The position numbers and the translations under genes were made by a program. The notes below the pieces were generated by a model, which was not told the DNA's origin, did not search any database, and saw only the letters and a list, made by a program, of their open reading frames with translations. This document shows positions 45,475 to 53,599 of a stretch of 64,000 nt of DNA, piece by piece. This DNA comes from Ewingella sp. CoE-038-23 (GTDB lineage Bacteria > Pseudomonadota > Gammaproteobacteria > Enterobacterales > Enterobacteriaceae): contig NZ_JAZHOH010000001.1 of NCBI RefSeq assembly GCF_040419245.1, positions 2,728,001 through 2,792,000 of the forward strand. Direction: 5' to 3'. Position 1 is the stretch's first letter. The number at the start of each line of letters is the position of its first letter.

Positions 45475-47003
45475 TGAGAAAGCTCGGTCTCACCCTTTTT
45501 CTGGCGATTTTCTACAGCCTCTGCTGGCTGGCGCTCTGGTCGATCAGCTTCTATCTGACCCAAAACGGCCAGCAGGCGATGTTGTTGCTGCCGCAGGGCT
45601 TGCGACTGGCGCTGATGACGCTACTGTCGCGGCGCTACTGGCCCGCCATGCTGCTCTCAGAGGCGGCAATTGGCGTCTGGCTGCACAGCGAACAGCTGCA
45701 AACCCACTGGATCATGCTGCTGTCGCCCCTGCTCAGCTTAATCCCCGCCGCGCTGGTGCAGCATCTGTGGCGGCGCTTTACCCTCTATTGGCAGCGGCTG
45801 TTGCTGCTACTCGGGGCAGTGGCGGGCAATAGCCTGTTGCAGATGGCGGTGCCGGGTTTATGGCTGAGCGCGACGCTGAGCCAAACCCTGCTGGCCTCCT
45901 TCACCGGCGGGATTTTGCTGACGCCTTTTATCTATCTGATTTACGAATATCTTAAACAGCAGCATCTGCAAAACCTGCTGGCGCAGGAGATCCCCGACCC
46001 GCCGCTGCGCACCTCGCTGCTGATTTGGTGCTCGTTGTTCTTCGCCCTCGCCGTTTGCCTGCAAATGAGTCTGGCCCCGGAGGTCGAGCGGCTGCTGATC
46101 ATTTTGGTGTTTCTGCCCAACGTGGTGATGGCCTACGCCTTCGGCTGGCAGGGGGGCGTGCTGGCGGCGGTGCTTGGCAGCCTGATGATCACCGTCACCC
46201 GGCAGATGAGCGGCGCGTTTCACGATTTGCTCGAGCTGGAGCTGTTCCTCTCCACCCAGGCGCTGCTCGGCATTGGCTTGGGAATAGCCATCAGCCGCCA
46301 GCAGCAGCTGGCGTCGCATCTTAATCGCTACCGTTTGCAGCTAGAACAGGAGCTGGACACCCGCCGCCAGCTCACCGAGCGGCTGGTGCATACCGAAGAG
46401 GCGGTGCGCAAAGAGATTGCCCGCGAACTGCATGATGAGATCGGCCAGAACATCACTGCCATTCAGATTCAGGCCATGCTGGTGGACAGGAGCCCGCACG
46501 GCCCGGCCACCCACAGCGCGGCGAAGCAGATTGGCGAGCTGTCGCAGCGCATTCACCACACCACCCGCCAGCTGCTGCGCCAGCTGCGCCCGCCGGTGCT
46601 AGACGAGATGTCGCTGGATAAAGCCCTGCATCATCTGGCCAACGAGTTCGCCTTCTCCGAACAGGGTATCGACTTTCACCTCGACTATCGGCTGCCGGAG
46701 CTGCCTCGCGACGAAACCCTAACCTTCACGCTCTATCGGCTGGTGCAGGAGCTGCTCAACAACATCAGCAAACACGCCGAGGCCACGCAGGTGCGCATCT
46801 GCCTGACCGAGCAGCACCCAATGCTGGTGCTGGAAGTCAGCGACAACGGCAAGGGCTTTGCTCATCCCGTCAAAGAAGGGTTTGGCCTGCGCGGTATTGA
46901 GGAGCGAGTGCGCGCCTTGGGCGGCGAATGGCTGCTCGAACAGCGCAACGGCACCCACATAATTGTTAAGTTGCCCACAGATTTGCAAAGAACTCCCCCC
47001 TGA
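45474..47003 (+). CDS. uhpB: UhpB-like sensor histidine kinase
   Basis: This 509-residue protein has an N-terminal MASE1-like block of about eight hydrophobic segments (residues 5-290). The kinase core has the phospho-acceptor motif ARELHDEIGQNITAIQIQ (about residue 325) and the ATPase region LVQELLNNISKHAEATQVRI with DNGKGFAHPVKEGFGLRGI. This is the HPK7 type that partners NarL-family regulators. It is translationally coupled to uhpA. In the Uhp model it is controlled by the membrane sensor UhpC, also encoded next. Confidence 0.92.
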   Translation: MRKLGLTLFLAIFYSLCWLALWSISFYLTQNGQQAMLLLPQGLRLALMTLLSRRYWPAMLLSEAAIGVWLHSEQLQTHWIMLLSPLLSLIPAALVQHLWRRFTLYWQRLLLLLGAVAGNSLLQMAVPGLWLSATLSQTLLASFTGGILLTPFIYLIYEYLKQQHLQNLLAQEIPDPPLRTSLLIWCSLFFALAVCLQMSLAPEVERLLIILVFLPNVVMAYAFGWQGGVLAAVLGSLMITVTRQMSGAFHDLLELELFLSTQALLGIGLGIAISRQQQLASHLNRYRLQLEQELDTRRQLTERLVHTEEAVRKEIARELHDEIGQNITAIQIQAMLVDRSPHGPATHSAAKQIGELSQRIHHTTRQLLRQLRPPVLDEMSLDKALHHLANEFAFSEQGIDFHLDYRLPELPRDETLTFTLYRLVQELLNNISKHAEATQVRICLTEQHPMLVLEVSDNGKGFAHPVKEGFGLRGIEERVRALGGEWLLEQRNGTHIIVKLPTDLQRTPP

Positions 47004-47022
47004 CTAGGAATAATTCCTAGTC
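47002..47022. promoter_or_regulatory. Perfect 21-bp dyad upstream of uhpC
   Basis: Arms GACTAGGAAT / ATTCCTAGTC (47002-47011, 47013-47022) surround one central base. It begins at the uhpB stop and lies 70 bp before uhpC. There is no T-run, so an operator for a NarL-type regulator such as the local UhpA is more likely than a terminator. Confidence 0.6.
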
Positions 47023-47092
47023 ATCTAAAACCTTGTCTCATCCGCTGCAAAAATCACCTGCCTACACTCGGCGCATAAGGTTGGAGTAAACG

Positions 47093-48403
47093 ATGTCCCA
47101 GATGTCAGCCTCACTTGTCGACAAAAACTATCGCTATTGGCGAGTTCACCTGCTGCTGTCGATGGTGATTGGCTACGCCGCGTTCTACCTGACGCGCAAA
47201 AGCGTCAATTTCGCGATGCCGGTGATGCAACTGGAACTTGGCCTGACCAAAGGCGACATCGGCCTGCTCGGCACGCTGTTTTATCTGGCTTATGGCAGCT
47301 CGAAATTTGTTTCGGGGATTTATAGCGATAAGACCGGCGCGCGCTGGTTTATGGGTGTCGGCCTGCTGATGACCGGGGTGCTGAATATCCTGTTCGCCTT
47401 CTGCCATTCGCTGACCGCGCTGCTGGTGGTCTGGACGCTAAACGGGTTCTTTCAAGGCTGGGGCTGGCCACCGTGCGCCCGATTGCTGACCCACTGGTAT
47501 TCGCGCAATGAGCGCGGTTTCTGGTGGGGATGCTGGAACACCTCGATCAATATCGGCGGCGCGGCGGTGCCCCTGCTGTCCGGGCTTTTGGCCTCGATGT
47601 GGGGCTGGCAGGCGGCGCTGCTAGTGCCTGGCGTGGTGGCAATAGTGATTGGATTATGGCTGTGCCGCCAGCTGTGCGGCACGCCGCAACAGCAAGGTTT
47701 GCCGACGGTGGGCGCGTGGCGACGCGACCCGCTGGAGCTGCGGCAGGAGCAGCAAAGTCCGCCGATGAGCATGACGCAAATTCTGCGCCAGACCATTTTG
47801 CAGAACCGCACCATCTGGCTGCTCGGCGTCTCTTACGTGCTGGTCTACCTGATCCGCATCGCGCTAAATGACTGGGGCAATATCTGGCTGGCGGAGAATC
47901 ACGGCGTCAATCTGCTGAGCGCCAACGCCACGCTGTCGCTGTTCGAGCTGGGCGGACTGCTCGGCGCGTTGTTCGCCGGATGGGGTTCCGACCTGCTGTT
48001 TCGCGGCCAGCGCGCCCCAATGATTTTGCTGTTTTCGCTCGGGCTGTTCGTCACGGTCACCGCCCTGTGGCTGGCGCCGGTCCACCACTTCGGCCTGTTG
48101 GCCCTGAGCTTTTTCAGTATCGGATTTTTTGTTTTCGGCCCGCAGATGCTGATCGGGCTGGCAGCAACGGAGTATTCACACAAAGACGCTGCGGGCACGG
48201 TGACCGGCTTTCTCGGGCTGTTTGCCTACCTCGGTGCCGCACTGGCGGGTTGGCCGCTGGCGGTGGTGATGCAGCATTACGGTTGGTCCGGCTTCTTCGC
48301 CGTGCTGACGCTGGCTTCGGCCTGCGTTGGGTTACTGCTGATGCCGATGATGATGGCGGGTATCAGTAAGCGCGAACTGAGCGCCGCGCCGCCGGACATA
48401 TAA
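47093..48403 (+). CDS. uhpC: UhpC-like MFS sugar-phosphate sensor
   Basis: This 436-residue organophosphate:phosphate antiporter family protein has about 12 membrane segments. Family residues are clear: YAAFYLTRKSVNFAMP near helix 1, NGFFQGWGWPPCARLLTHWY and ERGFWWGCWNTSINIGGAAV. UhpC binds external glucose-6-phosphate and activates UhpB. GGAG precedes the ATG. Its place between the two-component pair and afuABC fits a sensing role, though a transport role cannot be excluded. Confidence 0.9.
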   Translation: MSQMSASLVDKNYRYWRVHLLLSMVIGYAAFYLTRKSVNFAMPVMQLELGLTKGDIGLLGTLFYLAYGSSKFVSGIYSDKTGARWFMGVGLLMTGVLNILFAFCHSLTALLVVWTLNGFFQGWGWPPCARLLTHWYSRNERGFWWGCWNTSINIGGAAVPLLSGLLASMWGWQAALLVPGVVAIVIGLWLCRQLCGTPQQQGLPTVGAWRRDPLELRQEQQSPPMSMTQILRQTILQNRTIWLLGVSYVLVYLIRIALNDWGNIWLAENHGVNLLSANATLSLFELGGLLGALFAGWGSDLLFRGQRAPMILLFSLGLFVTVTALWLAPVHHFGLLALSFFSIGFFVFGPQMLIGLAATEYSHKDAAGTVTGFLGLFAYLGAALAGWPLAVVMQHYGWSGFFAVLTLASACVGLLLMPMMMAGISKRELSAAPPDI

Positions 48404-48445
48404 CAAGGTTCTGTCCCACAACATAAGAAGAAAAGGTAAAACACC

Positions 48446-49501
48446 ATGAAAAAACATCCCTCTCCTACCCTCTACAAATACTCGCTTTTGGCCGCCGCCG
48501 TGGCCCTCACCGCCTTCACCGGCGCGGCTCAAGCCAAGGGCCGCCTGGTGGTGTATTGCAGCGCCACCAACGCCATGTGTGAAGAAGAAACCAAAGCCTT
48601 CGGCGAGAAGTACGACGTGAAGACCTCGTTTATCCGCAACGGCTCCGGCAGCACGCTGGCAAAAGTCGAAGCGGAGAAAAAGAACCCGCAGGCTGACGTC
48701 TGGTACGGCGGCACGCTGGATCCGCAATCTCAGGCCGGTGAAATGGACCTGCTGCAAGCCTACAAGTCGCCGAACCTCGAGCAGATCATGCCGAACTTCC
48801 GCGACCCGGCGAAGCGCAAAGGCAACTACTCTTCTGCGGTGTACATCGGCATTCTGGGCATAGGGGTGAACACCAATCGCCTGAAAGAGAAAAACCTGCC
48901 AGAGCCAAAGTGCTGGAAGGACCTGACCAACCCGATTTATAAAAACGAAATCCAAATCGCCGACCCACAAAGCTCCGGCACGGCCTACACCGCGCTGGCG
49001 ACCTTCTCCCAGCTGTGGGGCGAGGATCAGGCTTTCGACTACCTGAAACAGCTCAACGGCAACATCTCCCAATACACCAAGTCGGGCATCGCCCCGGCCC
49101 GCAATGCCGCCCGTGGTGAAACCGCGATTGGTATCGGCTTCTTGCACGACTACGCGCAGGAGAAAGAGAGCGGCGCGCCGCTGAAGCTGATCTCCCCGTG
49201 TGAAGGTTCCGGCTATGAGATTGGCGGTGTCAGCATCCTGAAAGGCGCGCGCAACCTGGACAACGCCAAGCTGTTCGTCGACTGGGCGCTGTCCAAAGAC
49301 GCGCAGGAGCTGGCGTGGAAGAAAGGTCAGTCCTACCAAATTCTCACCAACACCACGGCTGAAACCTCGCCAAACTCGCTGAAAATGAGTGACCTTAAAT
49401 TGATCAACTACGACATGGACAAGTACGGCGCGTCCGATATGCGTAAGGCGTTGATCACTAAATGGGTTAACGAAGTGAAGATGGGCAAAGCGACACAATA
49501 A
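48446..49501 (+). CDS. afuA: Periplasmic binding protein AfuA
   Basis: This 351-residue substrate-binding protein has a signal peptide (about 30 residues, ending TGAAQA). The mature protein follows the ferric-type cluster 1 fold (RLVVYCSATNAMCEEETKAF, ADVWYGGTLDPQSQAGEMDL, GIGFLHDYAQEKESGAPLKL). Despite the name, AfuA of Actinobacillus and Citrobacter binds sugar phosphates (glucose-6-P, fructose-6-P). The position behind uhpABC-like genes supports this. It heads the afuABC operon. A repeat element separates it from afuB. Confidence 0.88.
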   Translation: MKKHPSPTLYKYSLLAAAVALTAFTGAAQAKGRLVVYCSATNAMCEEETKAFGEKYDVKTSFIRNGSGSTLAKVEAEKKNPQADVWYGGTLDPQSQAGEMDLLQAYKSPNLEQIMPNFRDPAKRKGNYSSAVYIGILGIGVNTNRLKEKNLPEPKCWKDLTNPIYKNEIQIADPQSSGTAYTALATFSQLWGEDQAFDYLKQLNGNISQYTKSGIAPARNAARGETAIGIGFLHDYAQEKESGAPLKLISPCEGSGYEIGGVSILKGARNLDNAKLFVDWALSKDAQELAWKKGQSYQILTNTTAETSPNSLKMSDLKLINYDMDKYGASDMRKALITKWVNEVKMGKATQ

Positions 49502-49543
49502 GGCCCACGCGATTTATTGAGTGCCTAAAGCGCCTTCTCTTCA

Positions 49544-49637
49544 GGGGGAAGGCTGGGATGAGGCAGGCAACGCCAGAGATGCCATTTATACCCCAACCCA
49601 GCCCTTCCCTTACCAGGGGAGGGAGCAAAACTGCTCT
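49544..49637. repeat. REP-like palindromic element in the afuA-afuB gap
   Basis: Left arm GGGAAGGCTGGG (49546-49557) pairs with CCCAGCCCTTCCC (49597-49609, one bulged base). A second small hairpin TCCCTTACCAGGGGA and a third GAGCAAAACTGCTC follow. Similar Pu/Py-rich hairpin sequence occurs at 28581-28626. It could stabilise the afuA message or reduce read-through into afuB. Confidence 0.7.
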
Positions 49638-49706
49638 TCTTTTAGAACGAGCAGAGTGGTTCTAACTCAGTTTTTTCTTTCAACACCTAAAATGTGAGGG
49701 GACAAC

Positions 49707-51785
49707 ATGTCTCATACACTCAGCCTGCCTGATATCCAGCGCCGCGACCCGATTTTCGCGTGGCTGGGGCTTATCCTGCTGGCCTTTGCACTGCTGCCAG
49801 CCTGGAGCCTCGACTATGGCTTGCTGGAATCCACCGCGGACGAAATTCTGGCGGCTTACGGCTGGTCGGGGCTGAACGTCAGCCTGCTGTGGCTGCTGTT
49901 GCCGATGGTTCTGCTGTTCCGCCCGCGCCACGCGCAGCGGCTGGAAGCTCGCCGTCGCCACCAGTTCGACGCCGCATGGTCAGTGTTCTGCGCGCTGTTT
50001 ATGATTGTCAGCGCCACCTTAGTCGGGCGCGGCCTTGGCTACGGCAGCATCGGGATTTTCATCGCCCTCGGAGCGGTCTGCACGCTGGCACTGTCACGCC
50101 TTGAGTGGCTGGGCGGCGACCGTTTTGTGCTCGGCTCGCTGATTTGCATCATCGCCATGATTGGCGTGTTTATCATCTTCCCGAGCATTGCGATTTTCAT
50201 CCCAATGTTCACCAACGACGCCGGAGAATTTGCGCCGCTGGCCTTTATGGCCGTGCTCGGCCAGTCGCACATCTTGCAGGTGATTTGGAACTCCTTCCTG
50301 CTATCCGTGGCGGTAGGAATTGGCTGTACCTTCTTCGGCTTAGTGCTGGCGATTTACACCACGCGCATTGCCAAGCGTTCGGCGATCATTGGCCGAGTGT
50401 TCTCGATTCTGCCGATTGTCACCCCGCCGTTTATCGTCGGACTGGGCGTCACGCTGATGATGGGCCGCTCGGGCTATGTCACTGAATTTATGGCTAACTG
50501 GTTTGGGCTGACCAACACTAACTGGCTGTACGGCTTTACCGGGATTTGGCTGGCGCAGGTGTTAGCATTTACGCCGATGGCCTTTATGATCCTCGACGGC
50601 GCGATTAAAACCATTCACCCCTCGCTGGAAGAAGCCTCATACACCCTGCGCGCCAGCCGCTGGCAGACCTTCCACCGCGTCTTCCTGCCGCTGCTGAAAC
50701 CGGCGCTGGCTAACGCCTTCCTGATTGTTATCGTGCAGTCGCTGGCGGACTTCAGTAACCCACTGGTGCTGGGCGGCAACTTCGACGTGCTGGCCACGCA
50801 AATCTACTTCTACATTACCGGCGCGCAGCTCGACTATCAGGCCGCCAGCACCCTCGGGGTGATTCTGCTGGTGTTCTCGCTGCTGGTGTTCTGCGTGCAG
50901 TACATGTGGATTGGCAAACGCTCCTACGTCACCATTTCTGGCAAAACCTCCCGTGGCGACGTGCAGCCGCTGCCGGTGACGCTGGTGTGGGGCGTGACGC
51001 TGCTGCTGGCCATCTGGGTCGCCTTCAATGCCCTACTCTACGGCAGCATTTTCTACGGCAGCTTCACCGTCAACTGGGGCGTGGATTACACCCTGACCTT
51101 CGCTAACTTCACCAAGCTGTTTGGTCAAGGCTTTAGCGACGGGGCCTGGCCTTCGCTGCTCGACACCCTGCTCTACGCCGGTATCGCCGCGCCAATTACC
51201 GCGCTGTTCGGCCTGCTCATCGCCTACATCGTGGTGCGCCAGCAGTTCCGCGGCAAAAAGACCATCGAGTTCAGCACCATGCTGTGCTTCGCGGTGCCGG
51301 GCACCGTGGCGGGTATCTCCTACATTCTGGCCTTTAACAGCGCGCCGGTTTACCTCACCGGAACCGCCGCCATCGTGATCATTTCGATGGTGATGCGTAA
51401 CGTGCCGGTGGGTATCCGCGCCGGTATCGCCGGGCTGGGCCAGTTGGACAAATCCCTCGACGAAGCCTCGCTCAGCCTGCGCGCTGGCTCGATGCGCACC
51501 GTGATGTACATCCTGCTGCCGCTGCTGCGCCCGGCGATTCTGTCGGCGCTGATTTACAGCTTCGTGCGCGCCATTACTACCGTCAGCGCCATTGTTTTCC
51601 TCGTGACGCCGGACACCCGCGTCGCCACGGCCTATATCCTTAACCGGGTGGAAGATGGCGAGTACGGGGTGGCTATCGCCTACGGCTCGATTCTTATCGT
51701 GGTGATGCTGGCGATCATTTTCATCTTTGACTATCTGGTTGGCGAAGCGCGCATTTCCCGCTCCAAAGCCAAAACCGGCCAATAA
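49707..51785 (+). CDS. afuB: AfuB ABC transporter permease (two fused permease domains)
   Basis: This 692-residue inner-membrane permease has two copies of the binding-protein-dependent transport domain, each with an EAA-type loop: EEASYTLRASRWQTFHRVFL (about residue 310) and DEASLSLRAGSMRTVMYILL (about 590). Roughly twelve hydrophobic segments are present. It forms the channel for AfuA-delivered substrate with AfuC as ATPase. AGGGG precedes the ATG. It follows afuA after about 205 bp that contain the REP-like element. Confidence 0.92.
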   Translation: MSHTLSLPDIQRRDPIFAWLGLILLAFALLPAWSLDYGLLESTADEILAAYGWSGLNVSLLWLLLPMVLLFRPRHAQRLEARRRHQFDAAWSVFCALFMIVSATLVGRGLGYGSIGIFIALGAVCTLALSRLEWLGGDRFVLGSLICIIAMIGVFIIFPSIAIFIPMFTNDAGEFAPLAFMAVLGQSHILQVIWNSFLLSVAVGIGCTFFGLVLAIYTTRIAKRSAIIGRVFSILPIVTPPFIVGLGVTLMMGRSGYVTEFMANWFGLTNTNWLYGFTGIWLAQVLAFTPMAFMILDGAIKTIHPSLEEASYTLRASRWQTFHRVFLPLLKPALANAFLIVIVQSLADFSNPLVLGGNFDVLATQIYFYITGAQLDYQAASTLGVILLVFSLLVFCVQYMWIGKRSYVTISGKTSRGDVQPLPVTLVWGVTLLLAIWVAFNALLYGSIFYGSFTVNWGVDYTLTFANFTKLFGQGFSDGAWPSLLDTLLYAGIAAPITALFGLLIAYIVVRQQFRGKKTIEFSTMLCFAVPGTVAGISYILAFNSAPVYLTGTAAIVIISMVMRNVPVGIRAGIAGLGQLDKSLDEASLSLRAGSMRTVMYILLPLLRPAILSALIYSFVRAITTVSAIVFLVTPDTRVATAYILNRVEDGEYGVAIAYGSILIVVMLAIIFIFDYLVGEARISRSKAKTGQ

Positions 51786-51802
51786 TTCTGGAGTGAGCTG
51801 TT

Positions 51803-52882
51803 ATGACAACGATTCTACAAACCGAGCGCCGCGCGCCGGTTGAAACCACCAAAAGCTTTGTTGAACTGAAAGGTGTCGCCAAGCGTTTTGGAAATAATAC
51901 CGTGCTGGAAGGCCTGGATCTGGCGATCCCCAAAGGCAAAATGGTTACCCTGCTCGGCCCGTCCGGCTGCGGCAAGACCACCGTGCTGCGTATGGTCGCC
52001 GGGCTGGAGAAGCCAACCGAGGGCCGGATTTTCATTGATGGCGAAGACGTGACCGACCGATCCATCCAGCAGCGTGATATCTGCATGGTGTTCCAGTCTT
52101 ATGCCCTGTTCCCGCACATGTCGCTGGGCGAGAACATTGGCTATGGCCTGAAAATGCTGGGAAGACCTAAGGCGGAAATTCGCGAGCGAGTGCGCGAGGC
52201 GCTCTCTCTGGTGGATTTAGAAGGTTTCGAAGATCGCTACGTGGACCAGATTTCCGGCGGCCAGCAGCAGCGCGTGGCGCTGGCCCGCGCCCTGATCCTC
52301 AAACCGAAAGTGCTGCTTTTCGATGAGCCGCTGAGTAACCTCGACGCCAACCTGCGCCGCAGCATGCGCGAGAAAATCCGCGAGTTGCAGCAGCAGTTCA
52401 ACATCACCTCGCTGTACGTCACCCACGATCAGAGCGAGGCGTTTGCCGTATCCGATACCGTGCTGGTGATGAATAAAGGCAAAATTATGCAGATTGGCGC
52501 GCCGCAGGAGCTGTATCGCCAGCCCGCGTCGCGCTTTATGGCCAGTTTTATGGGCGACGCCAACGTCTTCCCGGCCGATCTGCATCGCGAAACCGTGGAG
52601 ATCTTTGGCTACCACATCCCGAAACCGGCGGGCTTTGCCGACGGGCTGCAACAATGCACGGTGGGAGTTCGCCCGGAGGCCATCACGCTGGGCTTGCAGG
52701 GCGATGACAGCCAGCGCTGCTTCATCACGCACGTCGCCTACATGGGGCCGCAGTATGAAGTGACGGTGGAGTGGAACGGCCAATCGCTGCTGTTGCAGGT
52801 CAACGCTACCCAGCTCCAGCCGAGCGCCGGGGACCAGTTCTACCTGCAAATCCACCCTTACGGCATGTTCGTTTTAGTCTAA
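51803..52882 (+). CDS. afuC: AfuC ABC transporter ATPase
   Basis: This 359-residue ATPase has Walker [10 protein letters not shown] (residues 52-60), the Q-loop at [16 protein letters not shown], signature [15 protein letters not shown], Walker [13 protein letters not shown] and the switch His in [12 protein letters not shown]-terminal TOBE-like domain follows (from about residue 255: [18 protein letters not shown]). It is 17 bp after afuB and completes the operon. It is convergent with the tonB-like gene, 11 bp away. Confidence 0.93.
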   Translation: MTTILQTERRAPVETTKSFVELKGVAKRFGNNTVLEGLDLAIPKGKMVTLLGPSGCGKTTVLRMVAGLEKPTEGRIFIDGEDVTDRSIQQRDICMVFQSYALFPHMSLGENIGYGLKMLGRPKAEIRERVREALSLVDLEGFEDRYVDQISGGQQQRVALARALILKPKVLLFDEPLSNLDANLRRSMREKIRELQQQFNITSLYVTHDQSEAFAVSDTVLVMNKGKIMQIGAPQELYRQPASRFMASFMGDANVFPADLHRETVEIFGYHIPKPAGFADGLQQCTVGVRPEAITLGLQGDDSQRCFITHVAYMGPQYEVTVEWNGQSLLLQVNATQLQPSAGDQFYLQIHPYGMFVLV

Positions 52883-52893
52883 GAAAGCCGCCG

Positions 52894-53574
52894 TTAGCCC
52901 TCCAGCGCGAAAACTAACGGTACAATCACTTGGGCGGCCACCGGCTGGTCGCCCTGCTTCGCCGCAATAAACTTCCAACGCTTCACTGCCGCCACGGCAG
53001 CCTCGTCGAGGCGCGGATAGCCACTCGACTGGCTGACCGCCACCGACGCCGCCAGCCCGTTGGCGCTGACTTCCACCCGTAATCTCACCGTACCCTGCTC
53101 GTGCAGCTTTTTCGACAAACGGGGGTAGTCCGGCGCGGGGTTATTTAAGTAAGCCGCACTGAACTGCGGCGGCGTCACTACTTTGCTGGCCGCCGGGGCT
53201 TTGCTGAGGGCCGGAGCCTTGGGCGCAGTGGCGGGTTGCGCCTCGTGCTGCGGTTGGGGTTTTGGCGGGTGTTTCGGCTTCTCGTCATGCACCGGGCGCG
53301 GCTTGGGCTTTTCCGCCTTCGGCAGGCTTATGGCCGCCTTCTCCACCACCGGCGGCGGCGTTTTTTCTACCGGTTTAACCGGCTCTGGCGGCGTGGGGAT
53401 AGGCTCTGGCTCATGCTGAGGCTCTGGGGCCAGTTGCACCATTTCGACCGCCATCAGCGGCGCGTTAATCTCAGCAACTTGCGGCGGGTTCATACGCAGA
53501 AACAGCAGCAGCCCGAGATGCAACAGCAGGACCACCGCTGCAATAATCAGCATTTTCAGGCCGCGTTTCGGCAT
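52894..53574 (-). CDS. TonB-family energy transducer
   Basis: The start at 53574 (MPKRGLKMLIIAAVVLLLHL) has GGAG upstream and gives 226 residues. A single N-terminal membrane anchor (about 7-26) retains the LLLHL(G) His-containing pattern of TonB. A Pro-Glu/Pro-Lys-rich periplasmic spacer (about 45-125) follows, then the TonB C-terminal domain (PAPDYPRLSKKLHEQGTVRL, SGYPRLDEAAVAAVKRWKF). It is the last gene of the siderophore-uptake operon, 25 bp after fhuB (the frame to 53610 overlaps fhuB). It should energise the receptor at 56530-58659. Confidence 0.9.
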   Translation of the reverse strand: MPKRGLKMLIIAAVVLLLHLGLLLFLRMNPPQVAEINAPLMAVEMVQLAPEPQHEPEPIPTPPEPVKPVEKTPPPVVEKAAISLPKAEKPKPRPVHDEKPKHPPKPQPQHEAQPATAPKAPALSKAPAASKVVTPPQFSAAYLNNPAPDYPRLSKKLHEQGTVRLRVEVSANGLAASVAVSQSSGYPRLDEAAVAAVKRWKFIAAKQGDQPVAAQVIVPLVFALEG

Positions 53575-53599
53575 GGGAGAATCTCCGGAAAAGGCGGAT

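Noticed and set aside
48332..49498. 388-residue frame antisense to afuA
   Set aside because: It is a shadow of the well-supported afuA gene and has no recognisable protein features.
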